Source: Triticum aestivum (lineage: Eukaryota; Streptophyta; Magnoliopsida; Poales; Poaceae). Taken from it: 64,000 bases of DNA. Position numbers and translations under genes: made by a program. This document shows, one piece after another, positions 20,574-32,203 of this stretch. The notes under the pieces were generated by a model. The model did no database searches. It saw only the letters and a list, made by a program, of their open reading frames with translations, and was not told the origin of the DNA. The stretch is from positions 224,860,083-224,924,082 of the forward strand of contig NC_057795.1 in assembly GCF_018294505.1 (NCBI RefSeq), written 5' to 3'. Within the stretch, counting starts at the first letter, position 1. The number at the start of each line of letters is the position of its first letter.

Positions 20574-22065
20574 TCACGTTGATCATGTATTTGGAGCCCT
20601 ACCCTTTGTTTTCTTGCTTGATTTTGTTGTTTTTGGTCCTAATCAGAAAATCCCCACAAAAATAGCCCCCCATTTTATTTGTGATTTGTTCGTATGATGA
20701 AGTTCTGTTGATTTGATCCGTGAATTCATTGTGTTGCAAGTGGATCTTGCCTTTCCCGACCATCTCACCCTAGAAATCCATCCAAAATCAACAAAATCCT
20801 CGAATTTCTCCCTGTTTTCGAGTTCATGCCGAGCCATTCCCGTGCGCAGTTGACCTACCCGGATCATACGGACCTTGACCCGGATCATCTGGACCTGCCC
20901 GTCTCATCCAGCTCCTGGCCCGGATCACCCCGCTATCTCTGCTGAAACTGCATTTTCTGCAGTTTTTTCCACCGCCACCTACGCCTCCGCATACCCACTT
21001 CAACCACCAGAACCTAAACTCCACCAACGCCACGATATACCAAACCGTACCACCATTCGACTTTGGTTTTGATAATTTGAGTTGTGGTTCCCGTTTCCTA
21101 TTGTGTTTTGGCTATATAGGTACGGTGCGACATCGACATCACCGCCGTTCATCTTCGCCACAGACTCGTCATCGACAACTTCAACCATAAGCAAGGATGG
21201 TAACCTCGACGACATCTTTTTCTACTCCTTGCCATTGCATTGATAACCACCATATCCCAATTTTGCGTACCTTGCCTATCGAGACTAGACTTTGAGTATT
21301 GCCGGCAACATGACTTGTGCACATTAGTGATCATACTTCCCATAGCATACATACCATATCATCGTGGTGCATATCTTGGTATCATCTCTTGTGTCACAAA
21401 GTTGTCATTGCATACACAATTGCTATCTATGTTCCCGAAGTTTTTCATGAGAAAAGAGCTCAAAAGAGAACGAACCAAACAAGCTTTTAAGCAAAAAGGG
21501 AAAGATAAGCAAAGAGCTTATAAGCAAGAACCATAGCATCATACTACATTAAGATTGTCATACTCGATCATCTTGGATTATATCACTAGAATACCATACA
21601 TATAGCATACTTGGGATAGAAGTCGTTGCATTTTTGGTTAGTAGGTTGTGCACAAGTTTCGTATCTGCTTATTATGCAATCGTGCTAGCGTCTCTCTAGT
21701 GTTGTGCAACAAGAGCATTTTCGTGGATTTCACATTTTTGGCTCATTTTTTGTTTGCACAACCCCACTTATCTATTTGCGTGTGTGTTTCTGTGTACCGC
21801 TACTTACTTAGTCTACTTGTTGCATTTGCAAATTTGCGAATCTTTTTCAACATCTTTGAGTCTCACTAACAATTGCATCAAATTTTATGCCACCATCCTA
21901 ACTGAGGTCCACCATAAGCTTTTACTTGTGCAGGTGTGAGAACCGACAAGAATTGGTACTAATTGTGCTATTTCTTTGTTCCACATTTGAGTGTTCATTG
22001 ATCCATCTTCAACATCGGTCAAGGTACAATTGGTATAAGTTCTTCTCTTTCTCCCACTCACATAT
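20574..22065 (+). other. 5' leader of element F
   Basis: 1.5 kb of sequence without a long frame. It holds a small TCCGGA-type cluster (20855-20930) and otherwise AT-moderate text. I see no gene. Confidence 0.55.
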
Positions 22066-23757
22066 TTGCCTGGAATGATTGATAGGCCAAGTTCTTCTAC
22101 CAACCCACTCTTCATCGAGCAAGACGATGACATGTCATCCTATGTCACCAAGAGCCACCTCTTCGGTGCACAAGGAGCTTTGCATCAAGAACAACAAGAA
22201 ATTTGCGACCGCATCGACAATCTCGCCACCAACTTGCGACTCTCCGAGCAACGAACAAGAGACTACATGGACAACAAGCTCGATGCACACAAACAAGAGA
22301 ACAATGCAAGAATGGACGATATGCATGCCTTGTTGGTGAACCGCCATTCTACCACTTTGTCCTACTCAAGACGGGGCCGGTCGAGTCGACACTCTGACGA
22401 CACCCTCTCCGGCTCAAGTACACCGACATCAAACACTCTACATCGATTCGCGTGCCAAGACTGTCAAGCAACTAGCAATCCTCTACACAGTAATCACCCA
22501 CAAGAGCGATTCAACGAGCAAGAACATCGTCATCGCCAAAACCAAGCTACTCTTGCACAAGCACAAGAAAGGAAATGTCAACGTCACCAAGAGGAAGAGC
22601 GAGCGCACCAACATGCACCAATACGAACAAGATGTCGAGGTTCAACGTCTTCAACAACAACAACGTGAAGCACAAGCACTTGAGGCATAACGTGCCCTTC
22701 GAGATTCAAGTCGAGCCATCGCCAACCGCAATCGAGATACGTGCAATAAAGAGGAAGCACTTTGCGAAGAAATTCAAGAGAGAAACTACCAAGCAAGAGT
22801 GCATCGTCAAGTTCTCCTCCACAAGCTCAAGTTCACGAAGACAATGATGACTATGCAAATCCTCCATGCCAAGAGAAATATGAGATTGACAATCATCCAT
22901 GCCAAGGGCGTCATCATCACCCTCGACCCCAACACAATGAAGAGCAACGCTATGGCAAGCTCAAGTTCAACATGCCCAAGTTCAACGGAAGCAATGATCC
23001 CGAAGAGTACCTTTCATGGGCATTGAAGGTCGACACGATCTTTTGTTTGCACAACTATGAGGAAGAGAAGAAGATTGCTATGGCATCTCTTGAGTTCCAA
23101 GACTATGTGCTTATATGATGGGAACAAGTCCTTGAGCGCCGAGAGGCAAGAGGTGAACAACCAATCATCACACGGGATCAAATGAAGGATGTCATGCGTG
23201 CACGCTTTGTGCCAACCTACTACAATCGCGACCTGTTCAAGAAACTCCAACTCCGCAAGCTAGGAACAAAGAGCATTGAAGAAGACTACAAAGAAATGGA
23301 GATTGCCATGATGAGAGCCAATGTCACGAAAGATGATGAGCAAACTATGGCCCGTTTCTTGAATGGCCTCAATCATCCCATCAAGAAGATTGCCGACTTC
23401 CAACCCTACTCCAACCTCATTGAGCTCGTGCATCAAGCTACCAAAGCGGAACGTCAAGTGCAAGATGACTTAAAGTATGACAAGTACTCTTCTAGGAGCT
23501 ACGGCTTCTCCAACAAGCAAGCTTCAACAACTCCAACACCTTCTACCTAAACCCAGCCATCTACAAGCAACAGCGAGAAGTTGAGTTACAAGGAAACTTC
23601 GACAACCTCAAGTCGTCCTCCTACTACAAGAAACTTCAAGCCGAGAGCTTCATCATCTACTCCAACCGATGAGACCATCAAGACAAGTTCCATCAAGTGT
23701 TTCACATGCAGTGCCCGAGGCCACAAGTCCCTCTAGTGTACCAACAAGTGCACCATG
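22066..23757 (+). pseudogene. gag: Element F gag (decayed)
   Basis: A start at 22066 opens a frame with a Gln/His-rich, coiled region (QEQQEICDRIDNLAT, LDAHKQENNARMDDMHALL). A shift near 22600 moves coding to another frame with a QQQQREAQALE stretch, and by about 22860 it returns to give the capsid core: KFNMPKFNGSNDPEEYLSWA, then a TGA at 23116-23118, then DVMRARFVPTYYNRDLFKKL and YKEMEIAMMR. A zinc knuckle of the form CX2CX4HX4C (CFTCSARGHKSL to C) lies at 23698-23742 and contains a TAG at 23734-23736. A TAA also precedes it (23548-23550). No functional Gag can be made from this copy. Confidence 0.75.
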
Positions 23758-26700
23758 ATCCTCAACGACGACGGAACCTATGAATCCATGATTGAAGAGG
23801 AAATGGAAGCCCATGAGCAAGTGGGCATGCACCGACGTGTGAACGATGATGAAGATTTTCAAGTCTTTTGTGATGAGGATTCGAGCCCTACTCTCATTGT
23901 CTCCAAGGTCTTGACTCTTCAACATCAACAAGACGAAGACCAAAGATGCCACATCTTCCACACCAAGGCCGGCATTAATGGAAGGTCCATCAACGTCAAT
24001 ATCGATGGAGGTATTTGACATAACTTGGCAAGTGAAGAACTATGCTCCAAGCTCCAATTGGTCAAGCTGAAGCACCCGCACCCATACAAGGTTCAATGGC
24101 TAAGCGATTCTGGCACAATCCAAGTCGAGCATATGGTACAAGTTTCCTTCAAGATAGGAGCATATGAAGACCCTTTGGAGTGTGATGTTGTCCCAATGTC
24201 CGTTTGCCACCTCCTTCTTGGTCGACCATGGCAATTTTACCGAGGCATCATCCACAATGGGCATACCAATCACTATAGCTTCAAGATGAAAGGAAAGGAG
24301 TACGTGCTACGACCTATGTCTCCAAGTCAAGTGATTGCCGACAAGCAAGCCACCCATCATGGAGAAAAGAGTGAGAGAGTGACCCACCCAAAAGAGAGTG
24401 AGCGCCACAAGCCAAAATTGAGTGCCTCCACCATGAGCAACAAGAAAAACTTAGTCCTATTTGCCACCAAAAGTGAGATGAGAGAAGTGTGTGAGAACCC
24501 ATCAAGTGTAATGCACTATGTCCTTGTGTGCAAGGACGAGGCACCAAAAACTAACACCTCTCATGATCTAACTTTAGTGTTGTCTTCTCTTTTATAGGAA
24601 TTCCAAGTTGTTTTCCCCGACAAGCTACCTCTGGGTCTACCTCCACTATGAGGCATTGAACAGCGAACCGACCTCATCACGGAGCACCTCTACCTAACAA
24701 GGCTCCTTACCGTGTCAACCCAGAAGAAACTAAGGAGATCCAATGGCAAGTACAACAACTCATAGACAATGATCATATACGTGAAAGTTTGAGCCCTTGT
24801 GCCGTTCCGGTAATCCTTGTTCCAAAGAAAGATGGTACTTATCGCATGTGTTCCGTTTGTCGTCCCATCAATGCTATCACCGTTAGATATCGTTGCCCTA
24901 TTCCACACCTAGATGATATGCTTGATGAGCTTAGCGGAGCCACCATTTTCTCTAAGATTTATCCTAAGAGTGGCTACAATCAAATACTCATCCAAGAAGG
25001 TGATGAATGGAAAACCACATTTAAGACCAAATTTGGCTTATATGAATGGCTAGTTATGCCAATGGGTTTATCTGAAGCACCGGGTACTTTCATGCGAGTC
25101 AGGCATTTTGTTCTTCGACCCTATATTGGTGTATTTGTTGTGGTCTATTTTGATGATATTCTTGTCTTTAGAAAATCCCTCCAAGATCATGTCACCCATC
25201 TTAGAACCGTGTTGCAAACCCTTAGGAAAGAGCTCCTTTATGCTACTATGGACAAATGCCTTTCTGGTGTTGATAAGCTTGTTTTCTTGGGTTTTGTTGT
25301 GTCTTCTAAGGGTGTTCATGTAGATGAATCTAAGATCAATGCTATTAAAACTTGGCCCCAACCAACCAACTTGCAACAAGTGCGTAGTTTTCTAGGTTTA
25401 GCCGGTTTCTATCATAGATTTGTGAAGGATTTTAGCACCATTGCTTCACCTTTACATTCTTTGAGTAAGAAAAATGTGCCATTTGTTCCCAAGATACCCC
25501 ATTTATTGAGCTTAAGAATTTGCTTACTCATGCTCCCGTGCTTGCATCACCCAACTTTGACAAACCTTTTGAAATTTATTGTGATGCTAGTGGTAATGGC
25601 ATAGGAGGTGTGTTAACACAAGAGAAGTGCCCCATAGCATACTTTAGTGATAAACTTTTCGAAGCGCAACTCAATTATCCCATCTATGAAAAAGAGCTAT
25701 ATGCTTTAGTGCGAGTTTTGCGTGAATGGGAACATTATCTTCGCCCTCATGAATTAATCATTCATACCGATCATGAAACGTTTAAGTACCTTAAGGGTCA
25801 AACTAAGTTGAACAAGCGTCATGCTCGGTGGAGTGAATTCATTAAGTCTTTTCCTTATGTCATTAAGTACATCAAAGGTAAGGAAAATGTAGTGGCGGAT
25901 GCCCTTTCCCGCATATGCATGCTTGTCACCAAACTTGAATTGAGTGTCATTGGCTTTGAGCACATAAAAGACTTGTATGCGCATGATCCTACTTTTGCAA
26001 TTCCTTAAGCCAAGTGTTTGACGTATACATCTTGGGAACACTATCACAACAAGGATGATTACCTTATGAGAGCTAAAAAACTTTGCATTCCCGAGTCTTC
26101 TCTTCGTTTGCTACTTTTGCAAGAGGCTCATGGAGGTGGACTAATGGGACACTTTTGATGCGACAAAACATTCGGTACGCTCTCCAAGAAATATTTTTGG
26201 CCCAAGATGTACCGCGATGTCTCACGCTTCACCAACCGATGCTCTACATGTCACAAAGCTAAGTCAAAAGCTCAATCCCATGGTATTTACACGCCCCTTC
26301 CAATTCCATATCAACCTTGGGAAGACATTAGGCATGCACTTTGTACTTGGTTTTCCTAGAACTCAAAATGGAAAGGATTCCCTGTTTTTTGTTGTGGACC
26401 GATTCTCTAAGATGGCTCATTTTATCCTATGCAACAAGATAGACGATGCTTCACATGTTGCAAATCTTTTTTGTAGGGAAATCTTGCACCTCCATGGAGT
26501 TCCAAAGATGATTGTCTCAGACCGCGACGTCAAGTTCTTGAGTTACTTTTGGAAGACTCTATGTGCCAAGCTCGGAATCAAGATCTTGTTCTCTTCGGCA
26601 TACCATCCTCAAACCGACGGCCAAACGGAGGTGACAAACTGAGCACTCTCCACTCTACTACGCGTGTTGATCAAGAGGAACATCAAGGAGTCGGAGGAGT

Positions 26701-27191
26701 GCCTACCCATCACCGAGTACGCCTACAACCGTGCAAGACACTCCACAACCGGCAAGTCCCCCTTTGAGGTTGTCTACGGTTTCAACCCGTTGTCCCCATT
26801 GGACATTCTTCCTCTTCCACTACAAGAGCGCACCAACATGGACGCAAGTGCAAGAGCAAGCTAACTCAAGAAGATGCATGAAGATACAAGGCAGACCATT
26901 GAGCGCCAAGGACAATGACTCGCGACCATGCTCAACATCAACAAGCAACCCATGATATTGAACATTGGAGATCTTGTGTGGCTACAACTTCGCAAGGAAC
27001 GCTTCCCCAATGAACGCAAGTACAAACATCTACCCCGAGCCTACAGACCTTTCAAAGTGCTAGCACACTACAACAACAACACTTACAAGATCGACCTCCC
27101 AAGCGACAAGTATAACATGAGCGACATCTTCAATGTCAAAGAGCTCTCGCCATACCATGGTGATGAATCTTTTGATCCGAGGTCGGATCTT

Positions 27192-27205
27192 CCCCAAGGG
27201 GGGGA
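27192..27205 (+). other. Polypurine tract of element F
   Basis: CCCCAAGGGGGGGA directly precedes the 3' LTR start. The pol frame runs through it. Confidence 0.65.
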
Positions 27206-27509
27206 TGATGCGGAGCATCCCACGATCATCCCCATGGACGCATCTACATCTCCTACAACACCACTTGGACCAATGACAAGAGCATGTGCAAGAGCTCTCG
27301 AAACCGAGGTGACATCACTCCTCTCACAACTCCCTTTCGAATCACATGAGACATGGCTACTACCTCAAACAGATACGCTTTGCATACTCAGGTACCAAGG
27401 AGTTAGCCATGGAGAAGCTAAAGAGCAAGGAGAATCAGAAGCGGAAGACATGAGCAAAGACGGAGAAGAAATCAACCAAGTCCCAGGCTGGCCGGTCGAT
27501 CCGTATGAG

Positions 27510-27750
27510 GTCCCGGACGATCCGGACCCTGGTTCGGACGATCTGGCTAATGTGCCCGAAGAAACCCGTGGCTGCACCCTAAAGCAAGACCATCCAGATG
27601 AGTTGCGGATCATCCGGACCATAGTCGGACATCCAGACCCCCCTCCGGACATCCAGGCCATCACCGCCACTGCCTACCCCTTCGCATCATCCGGACCATC
27701 CCTCGGATCATCTGCATCCCTGAAGCCCAGATCATCCGAACCCCTGCCTG
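27510..27750. repeat. TCCGGA palindrome cluster in element F 3' LTR
   Basis: Repeated CGGACGATCCGGAC-like and CGGATCATCCGGACC-like words, partly eroded by C-to-T changes, matching the cluster at 19840-20110. Confidence 0.65.
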
Positions 27751-27798
27751 CGTGCGCGTGTTGGGTCGAGGCCCATGTATCCCCTCGCCCCCTTTGCC

Positions 27799-27806
27799 TA
27801 TATAAA
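27799..27806 (+). promoter_or_regulatory. TATA box of element F 3' LTR
   Basis: TATATAAA in the same CCTATATAAACGA context as the 5' LTR copy. Confidence 0.65.
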
Positions 27807-28195
27807 CGACTCCACCACCTCTTTTCTAAGGTTAGCATTGTGATAGCTCATATTTGAGATAGAGCTTTGCTCATCCACTTGGTTACTTCTACTCGGAGCT
27901 CATGACCTCTTCGGAGAAGATCCCCCAAGCGGATGCAAGATCCCACCACGGGAAGACCCTTCAAGAGCTCCTCATGGAGAAGACCTTTTGTATCGTCCTT
28001 TGTTGACCTTGAATCATGTATCACTCTTAGTGTTTCAAGGATCTAGCATATGTGTGACCGAATCTTGTTGGTTGAGTGATTTATCTTGTGTTTCCCCTCG
28101 TGTTCCCCTCGTTTTTCCCCTTGTGTTCTTCGTGTTCTTCATAGGATCCCCACCAATTGTGAAAGATCAGGCATCTAGGGTTCTACCCTACATCA

Positions 28196-28200
28196 GATAA
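28196..28200. repeat. Right target site duplication of element F
   Basis: GATAA, matching GATAT at 19580-19584 in four of five bases. Confidence 0.65.
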
Positions 28201-28399
28201 GGTTCAAGATAGTGAGACATCCCTGTTGGTCTCCAAGAAAGCTGATAAAAACTATATTGAAGACACTAAGACAACCCCAAAGTCTTGTCTTGATGTAGTG
28301 TTCGGGTTACTGGCCACTACTGCTGGCACCAGCTCTTCGAACTTGCTGCCTGAATCAGTTCGGCTTCTTGAGTCTCAACTTCAAGTTGAAAGACATCGA
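28201..28399 (+). pseudogene. Element E gene, last exon part 2 (between F and G)
   Basis: The frame stays open from the right target copy of element F to the left edge of element G. It encodes SETSLLVSKKADKN, then TPKSCLDVVFGLLATTAG, then SVRLLESQLQVERHR, a likely coiled-coil start. The frame resumes after element G at 39035. There is no stop in this piece. I do not recognise a named family. Confidence 0.6.
28395..28399. repeat. Left target site duplication of element G
   Basis: ATCGA here against ATTGA at 39030-39034; four of five agree, with one C/T difference. Confidence 0.65.
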
Positions 28400-28605
28400 T
28401 GTGACGCCCAGATAATTAAGCTAAAGTAACCTCTATTAATGATACCATGTCACGACGATTACTGTTGTTAATCTCATGAAGTTTCAAATCATGTTCGAAT
28501 TCAAAATTCAGAATCAAGTCAAATTATAGAAGTTTTCAAATGTCAAAACTAAAATGCTCATAATGTTGCAAATATTCCATGACCAATTTTGGTGCTGAAC
28601 CAACC

Positions 28606-28616
28606 TTTATATAAAG
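28606..28616 (+). promoter_or_regulatory. TATA-like site in element G 5' LTR
   Basis: TTTATATAAAG about 240 bp before the GC-rich block. In the second LTR the counterpart is TTTTATAAAG at 35143-35152. It is plausible as promoter, without further support. Confidence 0.4.
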
Positions 28617-28898
28617 TGGTTTAATGCCCTTTAATAATCAAAGCAGTGGCTAAAATATTAAATTAAATGCTTTTAAAATTATAAAAATGCTAAACTATTT
28701 TATTTAAACCTCAAACTAATTGTGACATTGGTATAATTAGTAACACCAATTTAGGTCTTGTTCATATATTTTATGAAACTAATTGCTATTAAAAAAATAC
28801 TATAAATGAATTAAAGAAAATAAAACACAGCAAAATAAAAGGAAAAGATCCCCCCCACTGGGCCGGCTGGCCCAGCTAGCCACCACGCCCCCCAGGCC

Positions 28899-29924
28899 TT
28901 GACCCACCTGGGACGGCCCAACTCCCCGCACCGGTTGCCTCCCCCTCCTTCCTGTTCCTCGGACTCGGCCGCTACAAGGCGCTCCCGCCCGCGATCGGCA
29001 CCGCACCACCTCGTCGACGACGTAGGAGAGGATAAGGCCTCCCCGCGCCCCCTCGAGCTCTCCCCCTGCTCCACTCCACCGCACAGCACTTCCCTCTTTC
29101 TCCCTTCGCCTAGCCCCTCGTCCAGATCCACCTCTCCCCCCTCTGTCGATCTGGAGGAAGGATCGGCGCGCCCGTCGCCGTCCGCCTCGCCTCGACGTGG
29201 CCACCGCCCTCCCTGCGCCAAGCCGACGTGCCCACGAGCTCCACCTCGTCCTCTGCTCCTTCTCCGTCAAACCACGGGACCCGAAGCGATCCACAATGCC
29301 GACGACAGCATCGTCTTCCACCTTCGGACACGTCGGAGCTCGTCGTCGACCCGCGCCGCCCCGAGCACCTCGAGCCATCCCCGGGTCTTCTCTGCAACGG
29401 CCGTGAGCCCTCGATCCTCCTCCCTCTCTCCCCGGCCTCTCCTCGTAGCCGTAGGTCGCCCCCGATGCACTCGCGCTTCTGCCGTTGCGGTCGAGCTCGC
29501 CGGCATGACCCCTGTGGCCGCAGCCGCACCCGATCCCGCTTGCGTGCTCCGTACCTCTGGCCGCAGCCAACGCACGCGCTCGCTCACCCCCACTACCCCG
29601 GTCCGTCCCGACGCGCTGCGTCCACCCCTGCGCCCGTCGTGCGTGTGTCCCGCTGCTGCTGCTCTGGTGGCCTACTACTACTGCAGCCATCTGCCCCTCG
29701 CCGCCCACTCCAGCCACCACGGCCCCTTCCGCCTCTGGCCGCCGCAAGTCCCAGCCGCGGCCCCGCTTCCCCCTGGCCGGCACCCCGCCGCGCCCCAGCG
29801 GCCTTCGTCAGCCGCGCCCGTGCGTTCGGGCGTGCGCCCATGCCACGCCCCAGCGCCCGATAGCCCATGCCTGTTTTGTCCTATGGGCCACTGCCCAGTA
29901 GGCCCCACCGGCTTCCTTTTCTAA
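28899..29924 (+). other. Long open frame in GC-rich block of element G 5' LTR
   Basis: A 341-codon plus-strand frame that is Pro-, Ser- and Arg-rich. In the 3' LTR the same reading is open for about 170 codons (35420-35932) and is then shifted, with its last part (for example SPCLFWPMGHCPVGP) again in frame at the end. High GC makes long open frames common here, and frames on the other strand are also open. It could be the first exon of the spliced LTR gene proposed for this element, or simply a leader. Confidence 0.3.
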
Positions 29925-30535
29925 AAAAAGATCTTTAAAAATGTATATAAAAATAATAATTAACTTAATTAACTTAAATAATTAATTAGGTTTAATTAAA
30001 CTAATTACTTGCTTAGTCTAATTAACTAACTGGTTAATCAAATGGGCCTATGACAGAGGGCCCCACCCCCCTGTTGACCAGTCAAGAGTTGACTGGTCAA
30101 CTGGGTACCCCCTGGCCCACCTGTCAGCCACTGGGTACAGCTCTGTGTACCTTGTGCTGTGTGTGCTTAGCATTTTAACAATTATTTTCGAATTAATATT
30201 AATTCCAGAAAATGTTTAAAACTTTGAAAATTCATAGAAAATAAACCGTAACTCGGATCGAAAAACTTTGCATGAAAGTTGCTCAGAACAACGAGACGAA
30301 TCCGAACATGCGGTCCGTTCGTCCGCCACACATCCCTAATATAGTGAACATGCAACTTTCCCCCTCCGTTTCATCTGTCCAGAAAATACAAACTTCGGGA
30401 AAACATTCCCAGATGTTATCCCCACTCGCCGGTATCGTGTAGTATCGCGTTAGAACACGTCTAGCTCTGCATGTTGTGCTGTTATGCTCTTGCTTGCTAT
30501 GTATTTACTGTTTCTCCCCCTCTTCTCTCCGATAG

Positions 30536-30610
30536 ACCCTGAGACTGTCGCTGCTGCCGCCGTGATCGACTATGTCGACGACGACCCCTTCTTCTTGTCT
30601 GAGCAACCAG
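30536..30610 (+). CDS. Candidate LTR gene exon (element G 5' LTR), acidic peptide
   Basis: A pyrimidine-rich run ends in CTCCGATAG (acceptor) and the exon is followed by GCAAGCCCC, a GC-type donor after CCAG. The 75-nt segment is open in the phase 1-1 frame and encodes PETVAAAAVIDYVDDDP then FFLSEQP. Joined to the exon at 32130 the phase fits exactly. The copy in the other LTR (37064-37138) differs at three sites, two of them silent. The exon that should precede it, ending in phase 1, is not identified. The YVDD string is not a reverse transcriptase site, since no RT context surrounds it. Function unknown. Confidence 0.45.
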
Positions 30611-32129
30611 GCAAGCCCCCCCTTTGATCATCCCGATATCGCTCATTCTATTCTCTCATGCTTGCGTTAGATTTTGCTACTATAATTGATTGCTCCTATT
30701 CTGATGCATAGCCTGCTTTTGTAACCTGCTCATTGTACCTTACCTGCTTATCCTAAACTGCTTAGTATAGGTTGGTTAGTGATCCATCAGTGACCCCCAC
30801 CTTGTCCTTGTTGCCCCTGCTTCATCATCGATGCCTCGATCGACATGATCGACGACCAGAGCCCAACATCTCACATCACATCATGCCCCTTTAGTTGCTC
30901 GACTCTACAGGGCTACTATCGAGTGCCAAGGGTGATCCCTCATAACGCACTCCTGATTATAATTCTGTAGTGTAGCTATTCGGTCGTGGTCATCGAGGGT
31001 GATTTCCTCTTTCACCATTCCCGATACGGCTTGTCGTTCAACACCTCAAGTGTGAACCTCGAGGGTGGTCCCTCTTATGTTCACCTTGACGAATACATTG
31101 AGTGGAATCCTCCGGGGGTTATTCCTCGGGTTTTCCCCTTGATGTCTAGACACACAGTTACCTTGACTTTACTTGAGACCTTGGTGAAAGTCGGACGGGC
31201 CCGGATAGCACCCGCAAGATAATGACGTGGCACGGCCGGGCATTCTAGGCCCTTGTCGTAAGTCCACGAGACAGGGCGACGGGTTCACTTTCGATCGTGA
31301 GTCTCTGCTCGTCTCCGCAAGCTAATAATACACTATGGTTTGGGTATTTGTTCTGACTTGGCCTTTGCCCTTTACGCACTAACCACCACGCGAGAATAGT
31401 TATGGGCCTCGACGTTGCAGTAATAGCCGAAGCTTTGTCACAAGTCCAGTTCAGCATTGTGGCACGGTCGGATCATGCTGGCCATCCAAGGCGGTGGTGG
31501 TATCCACCCTGCACACAATGACCCAAAGTGCTGCGGGCGATGGGCCCAAGACCCCGGAGTGCTTAGGATGTAGACCGGCGGGGACCTCTCTGCTGAGCCT
31601 AGGTAGGGCTGCGACGTGTTGATCTTCCGAGGGCGGGCATTGACCCCAAAAAGGTGTGTCCGGCCAGAGTGATCGAGCGTATTTGGTAACGTGGTGCACC
31701 CCTGCAGGGAAGATTATCTATTAATAGTCGTGTCCACGGTAACGACCGTTCAGACTTATATCCTGATCTTATACAACTACAAATGGATACTTGAGATATG
31801 TGGCTCCGGGATTGCTTTCTCGCAGGGAGTTGAGGAAGGATCTCTTGGCATTAATGTTACAACATGTTTGTTAATTATAAACTGCTATTCTTTACTCTTC
31901 TACATGTTGCAAGATGCTTGGAGCTGCTTAAAGATGCTAGTCTTCGATAGGCTAGGCCTTCCCCTCTATTCTGGCATTCTGCAGTTCAGTCCACAGATAC
32001 AAACCTTTCATTTGATACTAGTGCATACTTAGTATAGATCTGATGCTTGCGAGTACTTTGGATGAGTACTCACGGTTGCTTTGCTACCCCTTTTCCCTCT
32101 TCTTTCTTCTTTCCGATTGATGCAACCAG

Positions 32130-32203
32130 ACGGTGGATCCTTGCAGTCAAATGCCACCGCCGATGGATGCTACTACGTGAAGATCGCCGATGACCAGGAG
32201 TAG
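32130..32203 (+). CDS. Candidate LTR gene terminal exon (element G 5' LTR)
   Basis: An acceptor (GATGCAACCAG) is followed by 74 nt that are open in phase and end in TAG at 32201-32203. The frame gives GGSLQSNATADG then CYYVKIADDQE and stop. It shares the pattern A-T-x-x-DG-x-YV with D and E near the end with the terminal exon in element I (52757-52812). The stop lies about 290 bp before the LTR end, leaving a short 3' untranslated part. The copy in the second LTR is 38664-38737, with three differences, one silent. Confidence 0.45.

Larger units (their letters stand above)
23758..27857 (+). pseudogene. pol: Element F pol: protease, RT, RNase H, integrase (decayed)
   Basis: A protease-like region around 24000 has IDGGI followed by TGA where the active segment should be. 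A TAG at 24595-24597 and a TGA near 24650 precede RT (24789-25490). RT keeps the motif C YFDD (about 25150) but motif A reads FSKIYPKSGY, so the first catalytic Asp is replaced by Tyr. A shift near 25490 leads into RNase H ([40 protein letters not shown]). Integrase follows with several stops; its core shows MHFVLGF, where His replaces the first catalytic Asp, then VSDRDVKF and HPQTDGQTE. The last open frame (26928-27857) crosses the polypurine tract and continues about 217 codons into the 3' LTR, including PMTRACARALETE and HETWLLPQ. Confidence 0.85.
19585..28195 (+). mobile_element. Element F: complete Reina-like gypsy element (decayed)
   Basis: 8.6 kb with both LTRs (19585-20558 and 27206-28195), a degenerate primer site, gag, pol and a polypurine tract. 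RT (YFDD), RNase H and integrase are recognisable but broken by many stops and shifts. The RT and integrase style (VILVPKKDGTYRMC, DFVLG-type core, CHKAKSKAQ) fits the Reina branch, but no chromodomain is seen. Flanking GATAT/GATAA marks the insertion into element E. The 5' LTR lacks about 45 bp near its start relative to the 3' LTR. Confidence 0.75.
27206..28195 (+). repeat. Element F 3' LTR (990 bp)
   Basis: It starts TGATGCGGAGCATCC and ends CCCTACATCA. It pairs with 19585-20558, has the TATA box at 27799-27806, the TCCGGA cluster at 27510-27750 and the pol C-terminal reading frame in its first 650 bases. Confidence 0.85.

Noticed and set aside
30570..30590. YVDD string as a reverse transcriptase active site
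   Set aside because: No other RT motif is near, the segment is bounded by splice signals and is only 75 nt long.
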